A DNA stretch of 64,000 nucleotides from Actinomadura sp. NBRC 104412 (GCF_030269515.1 NZ_BSTM01000015.1:91970-155969); one strand, 5' to 3'; counted from the stretch's first letter, positions 1 through 8,549 are shown. Made by a program: numbers and translations. The notes: generated by a model not told the origin, from the sequence alone.

Positions 1-393
1 CACCAGCGGCGGCATCGACAGGCGCGGGATGCGCGGAGGCGACTGGCCGATGGCGTAGGAGCGTTCGTAGAGGTAGGTGGTGGCCGACAGGGCGAGCAGG
101 GTGAACGCCAGGCCGGTCACGATCTGGTTGGCCTGGACGACCACCACGAGCACCGCGAACACGGCGCCGCAGAACGCGCCCACCGCCAGTCCGCCGAGGA
201 TCCCGATCCACGGCGACCCGGACGCCAGGGTCACCAGGTAACCGGCGAGCCCGCCGGAGAGCATCATCCCCTCAAGCCCGAGGTTCAGCACCCCCGCCCG
301 CTCGGTGACGAGCTCGCCGAGGGCGGCCATCGCCACCGGCACGGCGAGCCGCACCGCCGCGGTCAGCGTGGCCAGCGTCAGCAAGGTCTCCAT
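1..393 (-). CDS. ABC transporter permease, BMP/nucleoside type (C-terminus beyond window)
   Basis: Integral membrane permease of a nucleoside- or purine-type ABC importer (YufQ/NupQ-like, the BPD_transp_2 permease family). The 131 visible codons start at ATG 393 and carry the family N-terminus: a helix followed by LVTERAGVLNLGLEGMML, then several hydrophobic segments. The coding strand runs off the left edge, so the C-terminal half is missing from view. The start lies one base downstream of the stop of the partner permease, so the two are translationally coupled in the four-gene operon ending here. The family assignment is firm; the substrate (nucleosides, purines or a related ligand) is inferred from the family and from the BMP lipoprotein at 3003-4037. 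Confidence 0.85.
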   Translation of the reverse strand, partial: METLLTLATLTAAVRLAVPVAMAALGELVTERAGVLNLGLEGMMLSGGLAGYLVTLASGSPWIGILGGLAVGAFCGAVFAVLVVVVQANQIVTGLAFTLLALSATTYLYERSYAIGQSPPRIPRLSMPPLV

Positions 394-394
394 G

Positions 395-1474
395 TCAGCG
401 CCCCATCCGGTGTGCCAGCGCGTCCCCGGCGACGAAGAACACCACCACGAGCGCCTGGACGACGCCCGCGGTCGAGGACGGGATCTCATAGCCGCGTTCC
501 GCGGCGTCGAAGCCGGTCGACAACGCGGCCAGCGCGAACGCGGCGATCAGCACCCCGGCGGGACGCAGCCGTCCGAGCAGCGCGACGATGATCGCGGTGT
601 ACCCGTAGCCGGTGGCGAAGTCCGGGGTGACCCGCTCGGTGACGCCGGCGACCTCGACGTACCCGGCCAGGCCGGCGAGCGCCCCGCACACGGCCAGCAC
701 CGCGAGCGTGACCCGCGCCGGGCGTGCCTCGCCGGCGCCGAGGACCTCCTTGCCCGCGCCCAGCACGTCCACCCGGTAGCCGAACCGGGAACGGGCCAGC
801 AGCACGCCGGCGAGCGGGACGGCCGCCAGCGCGAAGACGAATCCGAGGTGGATCGCCGGACCCGGCAGTTCGGGCAGGCCCGCGGCGCCGATCGGGCGGC
901 TCTGCGGGGTGAAGGCCCCGGGGTCCCTGATCCCGACCCGCACCGCCCAGGCCAGCAGCGCGGCGGCGACGTAGTTCAGCAGCAGGCTGGTGATCACGAC
1001 GCTGGCGCCGAACCGGGCGTTCAGCCCGGCGGTCACGGCGGCCCAGCAGGCGCCCGCGGCCACGGCCACCATCAGCGAGGTGAGGACCAGGACCAGGCCC
1101 GGCCAGCCGCGCACCTCCTCGGCCGTCGCCCATCCGGTCGCGGCCACCGCGCCGACGATGTACTGGCCCTCGGCGCCGATGGTGAACACCCTGGCCCGGT
1201 ACGCCACCGCGAGACCGAGCCCGAGCAGCAGGAGCGGGGTGGCCACGACCGCGGTGTCGCGCAGGCCGCCGTCCAGGACGAAGACACCGCGCAGGACCTC
1301 GCCGTACACCGACATGGGCGCCACGCCCTCGACGCCCATGAGGATCCCGCCGACCACCAGCGCCACCGCCAGCGCCGCGACGGGCACGCCGACCGCCGCC
1401 ACGAGCCGGTGCCAGCGGTCGTCGCCCGGTGGCCGTACCGCCGCGTCGTCCACGCGGTCCACGGTCGCCGTCAT
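395..1474 (-). CDS. ABC transporter permease, BMP/nucleoside type
   Basis: Second permease of the BMP-type importer (YufP/NupP-like). The 359-residue protein starts with MTATVDRVDD and has about nine hydrophobic stretches, including residues 30-55 and the family motif region GLGLAVAYRARVFTIGAEGQ near residue 90. I chose ATG 1474 because it overlaps the ATPase stop by four bases (ATGA), the usual coupling in this operon; a longer reading frame upstream runs inside the ATPase gene. It should form the heteromeric channel with the product of 1-393, energised by the double ATPase at 1471-3006. Confidence 0.9.
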   Translation of the reverse strand: MTATVDRVDDAAVRPPGDDRWHRLVAAVGVPVAALAVALVVGGILMGVEGVAPMSVYGEVLRGVFVLDGGLRDTAVVATPLLLLGLGLAVAYRARVFTIGAEGQYIVGAVAATGWATAEEVRGWPGLVLVLTSLMVAVAAGACWAAVTAGLNARFGASVVITSLLLNYVAAALLAWAVRVGIRDPGAFTPQSRPIGAAGLPELPGPAIHLGFVFALAAVPLAGVLLARSRFGYRVDVLGAGKEVLGAGEARPARVTLAVLAVCGALAGLAGYVEVAGVTERVTPDFATGYGYTAIIVALLGRLRPAGVLIAAFALAALSTGFDAAERGYEIPSSTAGVVQALVVVFFVAGDALAHRMGR

Positions 1475-3006
1475 GAGGCCCCCGCCATGGCCAGGCCGAT
1501 CGCGGTGCGGTCGTACGGCGGCGGGAAGGGACCGGAGGCCCGGCCCCCGGCCAGCACCACGACGCGATCGGCGACCGCGAACAGCTCGTCGAGCTCGGCG
1601 CCGAACCACACCACCGTCGTTCCGCGGGCGGCGGCCTCGGTGATCCGGTTCGCGACCGTCCGGGCGGACTCGGGGTCGAGCCCGCGGGTCGGATGGGCCG
1701 CCACGATCATCCGGGGCGTGGTGGCGAGCTCCCGCGCGAGCACGAGCTTCTGCGCGTTGCCACCGGACAGCCGCGCGGCGGGGACGGCGGGTCCGGCGGA
1801 CCTGACGTCCCACCGGCGCAGCGCCTCCGCGGCGTCCCGCAGCCGCCGGCGCCGCGGCGGGCGCCATCGCGGGCCGCGGCCCATCTCCAGGTTGTCGGCC
1901 AGCGAGAGCGGGCCGGCCAGCGCGCGCCGGTACCGGTCGGACGGGATGTAGGCGATCCCCGCCGCGATGCGGGCCCGCGGGTCGCCGACGGGGACCGGCT
2001 CGCCGCCGACCGTCACCCGGCCGCGCTCCGGGACCGCGAGCCCGGCCAGCAACTCCTCCAGCTCGGCCTGGCCGTTGCCGTCCACCCCGGCGATCCCGAC
2101 GATCTCCCCGGCGTCGGCCTCCAGGTCGAACCCGTCCAAGCGCCCGAGCGACGCCCCCCGCACCCGCAGCCGCGGCGCCCCCTCGGCCGGTGACGGCCTT
2201 GGCGTCGCGGGCGGGCGCGTTACCGGAGGCGAGGGCCGGGTGCCGACCATGAAGGTCGCGAGGGCGGTGCGGTCGTGCTCGCTCACCGGCGCGCCCGCCA
2301 GCACCGTCCGGCCGCGCCGCAGCACGGTGACCCGGTCGCAGCCCGCGGACACCTCGCCCAGCCGGTGAGTGATGATCACGACCGTGCGTCCGCCGTCGGC
2401 CAGCCGCCGGCAGACGGCCAGGAGCCGCTCCGCCTCGGCGTCGGTCAGCACCGCGGTGGGTTCGTCCAGGATCAGCAGCCGAGCGCCCGCGTCCAGGGCG
2501 CGCAGGATCTCCAGCCGCTGCCGCTCGCCGACCGACAGCCTTTCGGCGGGCACGTCGGCACGCACCGCGAGCCCGTGCTCCTCCACCAGCCGTTCCACGC
2601 GTTCCCGGGCGGCGCGGGCTCCGGGCCGTATCCGTCCGAGGGGACGCGCCAGCGCGAGGTTGTCGCCCGCCGACAGTGTCGGGACCAGCGTGAAGTGCTG
2701 CTGCACCATGGCGACACCGGCCTCGCGCAACGCCCGCGGATCCAGGCGCGTCACCGGCCGCCCGGCCACCGTCACCGTCCCCTCGTCGGGGTGGTCGAGG
2801 CCCGCGAGGATGCGCATCAGCGTGGTCTTGCCCGCGCCGTTCTCCCCCAGCAGAGCGTGCACCTCGCCCGGGGCCGCCTCGAAGTCGACACCGGCGAGGG
2901 CGACGGTGGGCCCGAACCGGCGGACGATGCCCGCCATCGCCACGGCGGCGGTCCCGTCCGGCCTGGTGGTGACCGGGTCCTGTCTCGGCTCCGCCCGACG
3001 GTTCAT
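1471..3006 (-). CDS. Double-domain ABC ATPase of BMP/nucleoside importer
   Basis: Cytoplasmic ATPase with two ABC domains in one 511-residue chain (YufO/NupO/RbsA-like). The first domain has Walker A GENGAGKT near residues 54-61, a signature LSVGERQRLEIL and Walker B LLILDEPT. The second domain has a degenerate Walker A (GVDGNGQAE) and a canonical LSGGNAQKL signature, as is normal for this family, where only one site is fully catalytic. The ATG at 3006 overlaps the stop of the upstream BMP lipoprotein (ATGA), and its own stop overlaps the next permease the same way. This fixes the gene order lipoprotein, ATPase, permease, permease. Confidence 0.9.
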   Translation of the reverse strand: MNRRAEPRQDPVTTRPDGTAAVAMAGIVRRFGPTVALAGVDFEAAPGEVHALLGENGAGKTTLMRILAGLDHPDEGTVTVAGRPVTRLDPRALREAGVAMVQQHFTLVPTLSAGDNLALARPLGRIRPGARAARERVERLVEEHGLAVRADVPAERLSVGERQRLEILRALDAGARLLILDEPTAVLTDAEAERLLAVCRRLADGGRTVVIITHRLGEVSAGCDRVTVLRRGRTVLAGAPVSEHDRTALATFMVGTRPSPPVTRPPATPRPSPAEGAPRLRVRGASLGRLDGFDLEADAGEIVGIAGVDGNGQAELEELLAGLAVPERGRVTVGGEPVPVGDPRARIAAGIAYIPSDRYRRALAGPLSLADNLEMGRGPRWRPPRRRRLRDAAEALRRWDVRSAGPAVPAARLSGGNAQKLVLARELATTPRMIVAAHPTRGLDPESARTVANRITEAAARGTTVVWFGAELDELFAVADRVVVLAGGRASGPFPPPYDRTAIGLAMAGAS

Positions 3007-4037
3007 TTCTTGTCGCTGTACGGGACGGTCAGGGTGCCGTTCTTGATCGCGGCGAGCTTCTGCTCGTACAGCGACAACGCCGACGGGGAGATCCTGCTCC
3101 TCCAGTTGGGGCTGATCACCACGTCCATGCCGCCGTCCTTCATGTCCACCTGGAAGTACCGGGTGGGATTGACCTTGCCGGCCTCGACGTCGGCGGCCAT
3201 CAGCCCGAACGTCTTGTCCAGGTTCCACTTGAACGACACCAGCACCGAGTCGGCGAGCTTGGACATGTCGCCCACGTAGCCCGACGCGACCGCCTTGCGT
3301 TCCTTGGCGGCCTCGATCTGGCCGAACGTCGGGCCCTGTCCGCATCCGACGAACATCGTGGCGCCCGCGTCCGCCTGGGAGAGCGCCGCCTCCTTCGCCT
3401 TCTGCACGTCGTACCAGTCGCCGACCGCGACGAACGAGCCGGTGGTCGAGGGCCGTACGAGCTTCGCGCCCGCCAGGAAGGCGTTGTACATGGCGCGGCA
3501 GACCGGGATGTCGAAGCCTCCCGCCCCGGCGACCTTCCCGCCGGTGGTGGCGCCCGCCGCGAGGATGCCCTCAAGGTAGGTGGCCTGGTAGTACGGCTGG
3601 GCGTAGTCGGCGACGTTGCCTTTGACGTCACCGAACCCGCCGCCGTAGGCGAACAGGGTCTTGGGGAACTCCTTGGCGACCTTCTTGACGTCGTCGCCGT
3701 AGTTGAACGAGTGGGCGATGACGGGGTTGTAGCCGCGGGCAGCGTAGTCGCGCAGCGCCCGCACGGCCGCGGCGCCCGGGGGCACGTTCTCCTGCGTGGC
3801 GTAATCGGAGATGGCGCCCTCGCTCTTCAGCTTCTGCACTCCGGTCAACGCCGCCTCGCCCCACGAGCCGTCCTTGAACTGGGCGCTGTAGACGATGGCC
3901 ATTTTCGGCTTGGACCCGTTCGCGGGCGCGGCGGTCTCCTTCTTTCCCGCGTCGCCACAGGCGACGGCCGCCATGAAGACGGCCGAGACGGCCGCGACAC
4001 GCACCAGACCGGCACGTCGGCGGGCAGCAGAGATCAT
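3003..4037 (-). CDS. BMP-family substrate-binding lipoprotein
   Basis: Extracytoplasmic binding protein of the BMP (PnrA/Med) family, 344 residues. The N-terminus has a basic stretch, a hydrophobic core and a lipobox-like AAVAC, so the mature protein is probably lipid-anchored at the Cys. The body contains the family pattern MAIVYSAQFKDGSWGEAA and later GGGFGDVKGNVADYAQPYYQ. The start at ATG 4037 is chosen because CGGAGGAG lies at proper distance; an upstream in-frame start at 4112 lacks this site. First gene of the importer operon. The 5' leader contains a 6-bp GC hairpin (4062-4078). Ligand is likely a nucleoside or similar, by family. Confidence 0.9.
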   Translation of the reverse strand: MISAARRRAGLVRVAAVSAVFMAAVACGDAGKKETAAPANGSKPKMAIVYSAQFKDGSWGEAALTGVQKLKSEGAISDYATQENVPPGAAAVRALRDYAARGYNPVIAHSFNYGDDVKKVAKEFPKTLFAYGGGFGDVKGNVADYAQPYYQATYLEGILAAGATTGGKVAGAGGFDIPVCRAMYNAFLAGAKLVRPSTTGSFVAVGDWYDVQKAKEAALSQADAGATMFVGCGQGPTFGQIEAAKERKAVASGYVGDMSKLADSVLVSFKWNLDKTFGLMAADVEAGKVNPTRYFQVDMKDGGMDVVISPNWRSRISPSALSLYEQKLAAIKNGTLTVPYSDKK

Positions 4038-4209
4038 CGGTCGGGCTCCTCCGCGTGAGATCCGGCGTGTCGCGCCGGGGGGTTTCTGCGGACCGTAAGA
4101 ACGACCGATCACACGGGAGTGAGCCCCGTGTTACGAGCAGGAAAATCCAGCCGCGCCCCACCGCGGGTCAGCCCGTTGCAGGTACTCCCGCGATAGCAGG
4201 GGCCAGCGA

Positions 4210-4935
4210 ATGTATCCTTCGCCCGTGCAACTGCGCTTCCAGACGCGACGGTCCGACTCGCCGTGGGTCGACATCGTCTGGACCTGCACGAGTGAGCAGG
4301 TCACGCGGATGACGTCCGTCGCGAGTGCGCGTTGGGGGCTGGTGTTCTGGGAGCAGGACGGCAAGGCTTACGCGAGCGTCACCGGCCCCGAGACGAGGAC
4401 GGGCACGGCGCCGGTGCCGGAAGGCGCGACCTTCACCGGCATCGAGTTCGCCTTGGGCACCTCGTTGCGGGCCGTGCCCACCCCGGCGCTGGTGAACTCG
4501 GGCATCGAACTTCCCGACACCACGCGGAGGACGTTCCGCCTGGACGGCGCGCGCTGGGAGACGCCCGGCCCGGACGACGCCGAGGCACTCGTCGAACGTC
4601 TCGTCCGGGCCGGGGTCGTGGTCGGTGATCCGCTCGTCGCCGCGGTGCTGCGCGGACACCGCCCGTCCGTCTCGGAGCGCACGGTCGAACGCCGGTTCCG
4701 CGCCGCGACCGGGCTGACCCAGGGCGCCGTCCGGCAGATCGAGCGGGCCCGCAGGGCGGCGCATGCGCTGGCCGCCGGCGCCACGGCCGCCGATGTCGTC
4801 GCCGAGCTCGGCTACTTCGACCAGCCGCACCTCGCCCACGCGCTGCGCTCCTACATCGGACGCACCGTCGGCGGGCTGCGTGACGGCGAGGGCGGCGCGA
4901 TCGCCCTCGCCCTGGATCAGCGCTTGACGTCGTAG
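4210..4935 (+). CDS. AraC-family transcriptional regulator
   Basis: Predicted DNA-binding regulator of 241 residues. The C-terminal third has the AraC double helix-turn-helix pattern: VERRFRAATGLTQGAVRQIE then AADVVAELGYFDQPHLAHAL, the latter being the well-conserved second helix-turn-helix. The N-terminal part resembles the sensor domain of small actinobacterial AraC proteins. GCAGGGG stands eight bases before ATG 4210; a GTG at 4225 is an alternative. The gene converges with and overlaps by 19 bases the DHFR-like gene at 4917-5495, a neighbour pair often seen for this regulator type, so that reductase is a plausible target. Confidence 0.85.
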   Translation: MYPSPVQLRFQTRRSDSPWVDIVWTCTSEQVTRMTSVASARWGLVFWEQDGKAYASVTGPETRTGTAPVPEGATFTGIEFALGTSLRAVPTPALVNSGIELPDTTRRTFRLDGARWETPGPDDAEALVERLVRAGVVVGDPLVAAVLRGHRPSVSERTVERRFRAATGLTQGAVRQIERARRAAHALAAGATAADVVAELGYFDQPHLAHALRSYIGRTVGGLRDGEGGAIALALDQRLTS

Positions 4936-5495
4936 ACGAGCTTCAAGATTCCGTTCGAGTAGCTCTCCGACTCCCGAAGGGTCAGCATCTGCTTGTCGCG
5001 GTCGGCCCGCCCGAACAGGCTCTTCCCGGCACCGAGCAGCACGGGGAAGACCAGCAGGTTGTACTGGTCGATCAGGCCCGCGTCCGACAGCCGCCGGGCC
5101 AGCTCCGCGCTCCCGTGAATGAAGATCGCGCCGCCCTCGCCCTCCTTGAGCGCGGCGACGTCCTCGGTCGAACGCAGGATCGTCGTCGGCCCCCAGCCGT
5201 CGACAAGGGCGTCCTCGCCCAGCGTGGTCGACACCACGTACTTCGGCAGCTCCTTGTAGGCGGCGTGGTCCTCCGAGCCGGGCCAGACCGGCGCGAACGC
5301 CTCGTAGCTGCGGCGGCCGAACATCAGCGCCGTCGTGTCGGCGAGTTCCTCGCCCTTCAACGACCAGGCTTCCGGAACGAACTCAAGGTCCTTGAACACC
5401 CAGCCGCCGCTGCGGTGCTCCTCCCCCGGACCCCCGCCGGGCGAGTCCACGACACCGTCGAGCGACATGAAACCGGTGTAGACCAGGTCACGCAT
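4917..5495 (-). CDS. Dihydrofolate reductase-family protein (RibD C-terminal domain)
   Basis: Predicted soluble NADPH-dependent reductase of the RibD_C/DHFR-like superfamily, 192 residues. It opens with RDLVYTGFMSLDGVVDSPGG, typical for this family, and contains LMFGRRSYEAF and IHGSAELARRL, the nucleotide-binding signatures. Physiological substrate is unknown for most members, and it is not expected to replace true FolA. The tail overlaps the convergent AraC gene, so the two transcripts are antisense to each other at their ends. Confidence 0.85.
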   Translation of the reverse strand: MRDLVYTGFMSLDGVVDSPGGGPGEEHRSGGWVFKDLEFVPEAWSLKGEELADTTALMFGRRSYEAFAPVWPGSEDHAAYKELPKYVVSTTLGEDALVDGWGPTTILRSTEDVAALKEGEGGAIFIHGSAELARRLSDAGLIDQYNLLVFPVLLGAGKSLFGRADRDKQMLTLRESESYSNGILKLVYDVKR

Positions 5496-5581
5496 ATCTT
5501 TATCCCCTCATGATCGAACAAACCGCGCGGGGTTCACCCTAGATCGCCGGCACGGGATCCGTCGTGGACGAAAACGACACG

Positions 5582-6346
5582 TCATTGGTGTGAGCCTCGG
5601 GTGGCGCGCGCCAGTTGGAGCAGTTCCATCGGCACGGGGAACGCGACGACGGAGCCCTGCTGCGCGGCGACGTCCACCAGGGAGCCGAGGGTGCGCAGTT
5701 GCATGGCGGCCGGGTGCTCTTCGAGGATGCCGGCCGCCGCGCCGAGGTTCTGGGCCGCCTCCCGTTCACCGAGGGCGTGGATGACGCGAGCCCGCCGGTC
5801 GCGTTCGGCCTCGGCCTGCCGGGCCATGGCGCGGCGCATCGCCTCGGGCAGGGAGACGTCACGGACCTCCACCAGGGAGACCTTCACCCCCCACGGGTTG
5901 GTGAGGTCGTCGATGACCTGCGCGAGGAGCTGGTTGATCTCGTCCCGCTTGCCCAGCAGGTCGTCCAGGCTGCGCTGGCCCAGGATGCTGCGCAACGTGG
6001 TCTGCGCGATCTTGGACGTGGCCACCTGGTAGTCCTCGATGGCGATCACGGACTTGACCGGGTCCAGCACCTGGAAGTAGGTGACGGCGTCGACCCGCAC
6101 GGTGACGTTGTCGGAGGTGATGATCTCCTGTGGCGGGACGTCGGCGGTCAGGATGCGCAGGTCGACGCGGACCATCCGGTCGATGACGGGAATGATGAAG
6201 AACAGTCCCGGACCCTTGGCGCCCTGGATGCGCCCCAGCCGGAAGATCACTCCGCGCTCGTACTCCGGGACGATCTTGATGGCGTTCGCCAGGAAGAGCA
6301 GCAGGATCGCGGCGGCCGCCGCCAAGCCTATGAGCAGTGCGTTCAC
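5582..6346 (-). CDS. SPFH/slipin (stomatin-like) membrane protein
   Basis: Membrane-anchored scaffold protein of the stomatin/slipin class, 254 residues. A single N-terminal hydrophobic segment (about residues 3-24) is followed by the SPFH domain: VPEYERGVIFRLGR, PGLFFIIPVIDRMVRVDLR, and the coiled-coil region with VEVRDVSLPEAMRRAMARQA. I place the start at GTG 6346: it overlaps the NfeD stop (GTGA) and has AAGGAGA upstream. Slipins pair with NfeD proteins, often under a protease or membrane-quality role; that adjacency holds here, though no separate protease domain is seen. Confidence 0.9.
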   Translation of the reverse strand: MNALLIGLAAAAAILLLFLANAIKIVPEYERGVIFRLGRIQGAKGPGLFFIIPVIDRMVRVDLRILTADVPPQEIITSDNVTVRVDAVTYFQVLDPVKSVIAIEDYQVATSKIAQTTLRSILGQRSLDDLLGKRDEINQLLAQVIDDLTNPWGVKVSLVEVRDVSLPEAMRRAMARQAEAERDRRARVIHALGEREAAQNLGAAAGILEEHPAAMQLRTLGSLVDVAAQQGSVVAFPVPMELLQLARATRGSHQ

Positions 6347-6759
6347 GAATCGTCTCCTTCGGTCGGCGGTTCGACCACCAGGGTGAGGCCGTCCAGGTCG
6401 ACGACCCGGGCGATGGCGCCCTCGGGCAACGGCGGGCCGACCGCGCGGGTGCTCCACCACGTGCCCTCAAGGAACGCGCGGCCGCGCCCGTCCCGGACAT
6501 CGCGAAGCTCGACCAGCCGGCCGACGAGTCCCTCGGCCCCGGAATGGGCACGGCCTCTCTGCGCCCGCAGGGCATAGCGCCCGAGCAGGACGGCCAGCAC
6601 CGCGACCACGACCGCGATGGGCAGCACGATGAGCGGATCCACCTGGACGCCCTCGGCCGAGCCGAAGAAGGCGCCCACCGCGCAAGCGCGGCCGATACGC
6701 CGTCTCCCGCCTGAGCCGGCGCATCCAACGAGCACCCGCCCTCTCAGACGCACCCGCAC
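6343..6759 (-). CDS. NfeD-family protein (C-terminal OB-fold type)
   Basis: Small membrane protein, 138 residues with the upstream start, that accompanies the slipin at 5582-6346. One hydrophobic stretch (PLIVLPIAVVVAVLAVLLG) is followed by an NfeD C-terminal beta domain: GLVGRLVELRD, GRAFLEGTWW and PEGAIARVVDLDGLTLVVEP. The start is uncertain. ATG 6759 and GTG 6678 are in frame, and the latter would give a 111-residue protein beginning just before the membrane helix, which fits the family better. The four-base overlap with the slipin indicates translational coupling. Confidence 0.75.
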   Translation of the reverse strand: MRVRLRGRVLVGCAGSGGRRRIGRACAVGAFFGSAEGVQVDPLIVLPIAVVVAVLAVLLGRYALRAQRGRAHSGAEGLVGRLVELRDVRDGRGRAFLEGTWWSTRAVGPPLPEGAIARVVDLDGLTLVVEPPTEGDDS

Positions 6760-6872
6760 TCCCCGGATGGACGCGTTCCCCGTCCGCGATCACTACCCGT
6801 TCCTGACCTGGGCATTCGAGCGCGAACGCGCCGTGGGCCACGGCGGCGGGGCTCAGGGCCGCTCCGGTCCGT

Positions 6873-6953
6873 ACCACCGCCGGGCACCATGCCGAAGCCG
6901 ACCTCGATCTGGCGGAACGACGCCTTCTCCTGGCTCGCGAAGCGCAGGTCGTT
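6873..6953 (-). pseudogene. Remnant of an enoyl-CoA hydratase/isomerase gene
   Basis: Reading the minus strand gives a 27-residue island NDLRFASQEKASFRQ ... IEVGFGMVPGGG that matches the core of crotonase-family proteins (the stretch just after the oxyanion-hole region). Nothing upstream or downstream continues the fold in the same frame, and there is no start codon. It sits immediately beyond the stop of the alpha/beta hydrolase at 6982-7824. I regard it as a decayed fragment left after deletion. The rest of 6760-6981 holds nothing else I recognise. Confidence 0.55.
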
Positions 6954-6981
6954 GGGGGTGGCGCGGTGCTGTGTGCGGCGG

Positions 6982-7824
6982 TCAGCGCAGGAAGTCGAGG
7001 ACTTGGCGGCCGAACTCGTCGTAGTGCTGGAACAGGAAGCCGTGACCGGAGTCGCCGTAGAGCACCAGGATCGAGTCGCGCACCCGCTGGACCATGGCGA
7101 AGGAGTTCATGGCGTGGACCATCACGTCGTGGGCGCCGTTCGCCACCAGCACCCGCGCGGTGAGCTGGTCGAGCCGCTCCCACGCGGAGTTCTCGCCGGC
7201 GCCCCAGCGCCCGATGGCCTCCATCTGGCTCTTCCAGCTTTCGGGCTTGACCTGTGAAGGGGAGACGTCGAGGCGGGTGTTCAGCCGGGCCAGCGACTCC
7301 TGCCCCAGGCGCCGGCCTTCGCTGTCCAGTCCGAAGAAGAGGAAGAGGAAGTCCTCTTCGGTGTTCGTCTCGGCGGTCATCGCCTTCAGTACGCGGGGGT
7401 CGCGTTCCGGGCTTCCGGGAACGCCGCCGGGGCCGCTGCCGGCGACGACGATCCGGCGAACGAGGTCCGGGTGGTCGAGCGCGACGGCCTGCGTGACGTA
7501 GCCGCCCATGGACCAGCCGAGCAGATCCACCTGGTGGAGGCCGAGAGCGCCCAGGAAGTCGACGGCCGCGTCGGCCATCCCCTGGATCGTGTTCGGGGTC
7601 GTGCCGGTCGACCGCCCGATGCCCGCGCTGTCGAAGACGATGACGCGCCGCTCGGAGGCGAGCACGTCCAGAAAGGCCGGGTCCCAGTGATCGATGGTCG
7701 CGCGGAAGCGGTGGAGCAGGACGAGCGGAGGTTCCGTCGCCCCCTTGCCGAAGTCGCGGTAGGCGTACGTCGCGAGTCGCCCTTGGGCTTCTCGGGTCTC
7801 GACGTCGTCGGAGAGGTAGGGCAT
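6982..7824 (-). CDS. Alpha/beta hydrolase
   Basis: Predicted cytoplasmic alpha/beta-fold hydrolase, 280 residues. It shows the oxyanion region LVLLHRFRATIDHWDP, a nucleophile elbow GWSMGG with catalytic Ser, an Asp-bearing strand near GAHDVMV and the late His in DSGHGFLFQH. The 'HGF/HGG' oxyanion motif has become HRF, which is a little unusual. The gene is divergent from the HxlR regulator at 7968, with two copies of a palindrome between them, so HxlR is the likely regulator. Specific substrate cannot be told from sequence. Confidence 0.85.
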   Translation of the reverse strand: MPYLSDDVETREAQGRLATYAYRDFGKGATEPPLVLLHRFRATIDHWDPAFLDVLASERRVIVFDSAGIGRSTGTTPNTIQGMADAAVDFLGALGLHQVDLLGWSMGGYVTQAVALDHPDLVRRIVVAGSGPGGVPGSPERDPRVLKAMTAETNTEEDFLFLFFGLDSEGRRLGQESLARLNTRLDVSPSQVKPESWKSQMEAIGRWGAGENSAWERLDQLTARVLVANGAHDVMVHAMNSFAMVQRVRDSILVLYGDSGHGFLFQHYDEFGRQVLDFLR

Positions 7825-7858
7825 GGCGGCATCCTTTGGGTTCGGTCGGTGGCCATGA

Positions 7859-7879
7859 CCGTCATGGCGGTCATGACGG
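7859..7879. promoter_or_regulatory. Inverted repeat near the hydrolase start
   Basis: CCGTCATG (7859-7866) and CATGACGG (7872-7879) form a perfect 8-bp dyad with a 5-base spacer, 35 bases upstream of the hydrolase start codon. It could be an operator or a leader hairpin. It differs in sequence from the twin HxlR-type palindromes further upstream. Confidence 0.35.
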
Positions 7880-7889
7880 CAAATCCCAT

Positions 7890-7913
7890 CTGACTTACGA
7901 TTGCGGAAGTCAG
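7890..7913. promoter_or_regulatory. Putative HxlR operator, copy 1
   Basis: CTGACTT (7890-7896) and AAGTCAG (7907-7913) form a perfect dyad around a 10-base spacer whose ends are also symmetric (CG near each inner edge). It lies in the divergent region between the hydrolase and HxlR genes. A tentative promoter for hxlR (TTGCGG 7901-7906, TATAGG 7922-7927) overlaps this site. Confidence 0.6.
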
Positions 7914-7927
7914 CCCGACGCTATAGG

Positions 7928-7951
7928 CTGACTTCGCGCAAGGCAAGCCAG
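7928..7951. promoter_or_regulatory. Putative HxlR operator, copy 2
   Basis: The same dyad is repeated: CTGACTT (7928-7934) and AAGCCAG (7945-7951), again with a 10-base spacer and one mismatch in the second arm. The centres of copies 1 and 2 are 38 bp apart. Copy 2 lies just before the hxlR ribosome binding site, so binding here would block the regulator's own transcription. Confidence 0.55.
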
Positions 7952-7967
7952 CCACGAAGGTGGAGGG

Positions 7968-8459
7968 ATGAAGGACCTGCTGGACGACCGGGACGCCTGG
8001 TCCATGGCCAACTGCTCGATCGACAGGACACTGGCGATCGCGGGCAACAGGACGGCAATGCTGATCATGCGCGAGGCGTTCTTCGGCACGCGCCGGTTCG
8101 ACGACTTCGCCAAGCGTGTGGGCATCGGCGAACCCGCCGCCGCGGCGCGCCTGAAGGAACTGACCGCCGCCGGCCTGCTGGAGCGCACCCCCTACAAGGA
8201 GCCGGGCCAGCGGACCCGGTACGCCTACCAGCTCACCGAGAAGGGGCGGGACTTCTTACCGATCATCACGGCGCTACGGCAGTGGGGCGACACCTGGGCC
8301 GCCGACGAGCGCGGGCCGGCCGTGGTGGTACGCCACAAGGACTGCGGCGCCCCGGTGCACGCGGTGCTCCGCTGCGAGGACGGCCACGACGTACCGCTCA
8401 GGGAGTCGGTCATCGACGCCGGACCGGGCCTGATCCGCGTCGGACCGGACACCCCCTGA
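7968..8459 (+). CDS. HxlR-family winged-helix regulator
   Basis: Transcription factor of 163 residues. The HxlR domain covers about residues 15-105: CSIDRTLAIAGNRTAMLIMR, the recognition region FDDFAKRVGIGEPAAAARLKEL, and GLLERTPYKEPGQRTRYAYQ, the wing. A Cys at position 16 is typical of redox- or electrophile-sensing HxlR proteins. The C-terminal part (HKDCGAPVHAVLRCEDGHDV) has two further Cys in a C..H/C..H arrangement. GGAGGG precedes ATG 7968. Likely controls itself and the divergent hydrolase, given the twin palindromes. Confidence 0.9.
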   Translation: MKDLLDDRDAWSMANCSIDRTLAIAGNRTAMLIMREAFFGTRRFDDFAKRVGIGEPAAAARLKELTAAGLLERTPYKEPGQRTRYAYQLTEKGRDFLPIITALRQWGDTWAADERGPAVVVRHKDCGAPVHAVLRCEDGHDVPLRESVIDAGPGLIRVGPDTP

Positions 8460-8549
8460 ACCCGGCGGCGGCCGGAACACCCGGCGGGACGACTCCGCCG
8501 CAGAAGCGTCCCCACGTCACATCCGCAACACCCCCTGAGGAGCTGCCGC

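Noticed and set aside
305..1951. 548-residue open frame on the plus strand over the permease genes
   Set aside because: Antisense to the transporter operon; composition of a shadow frame.
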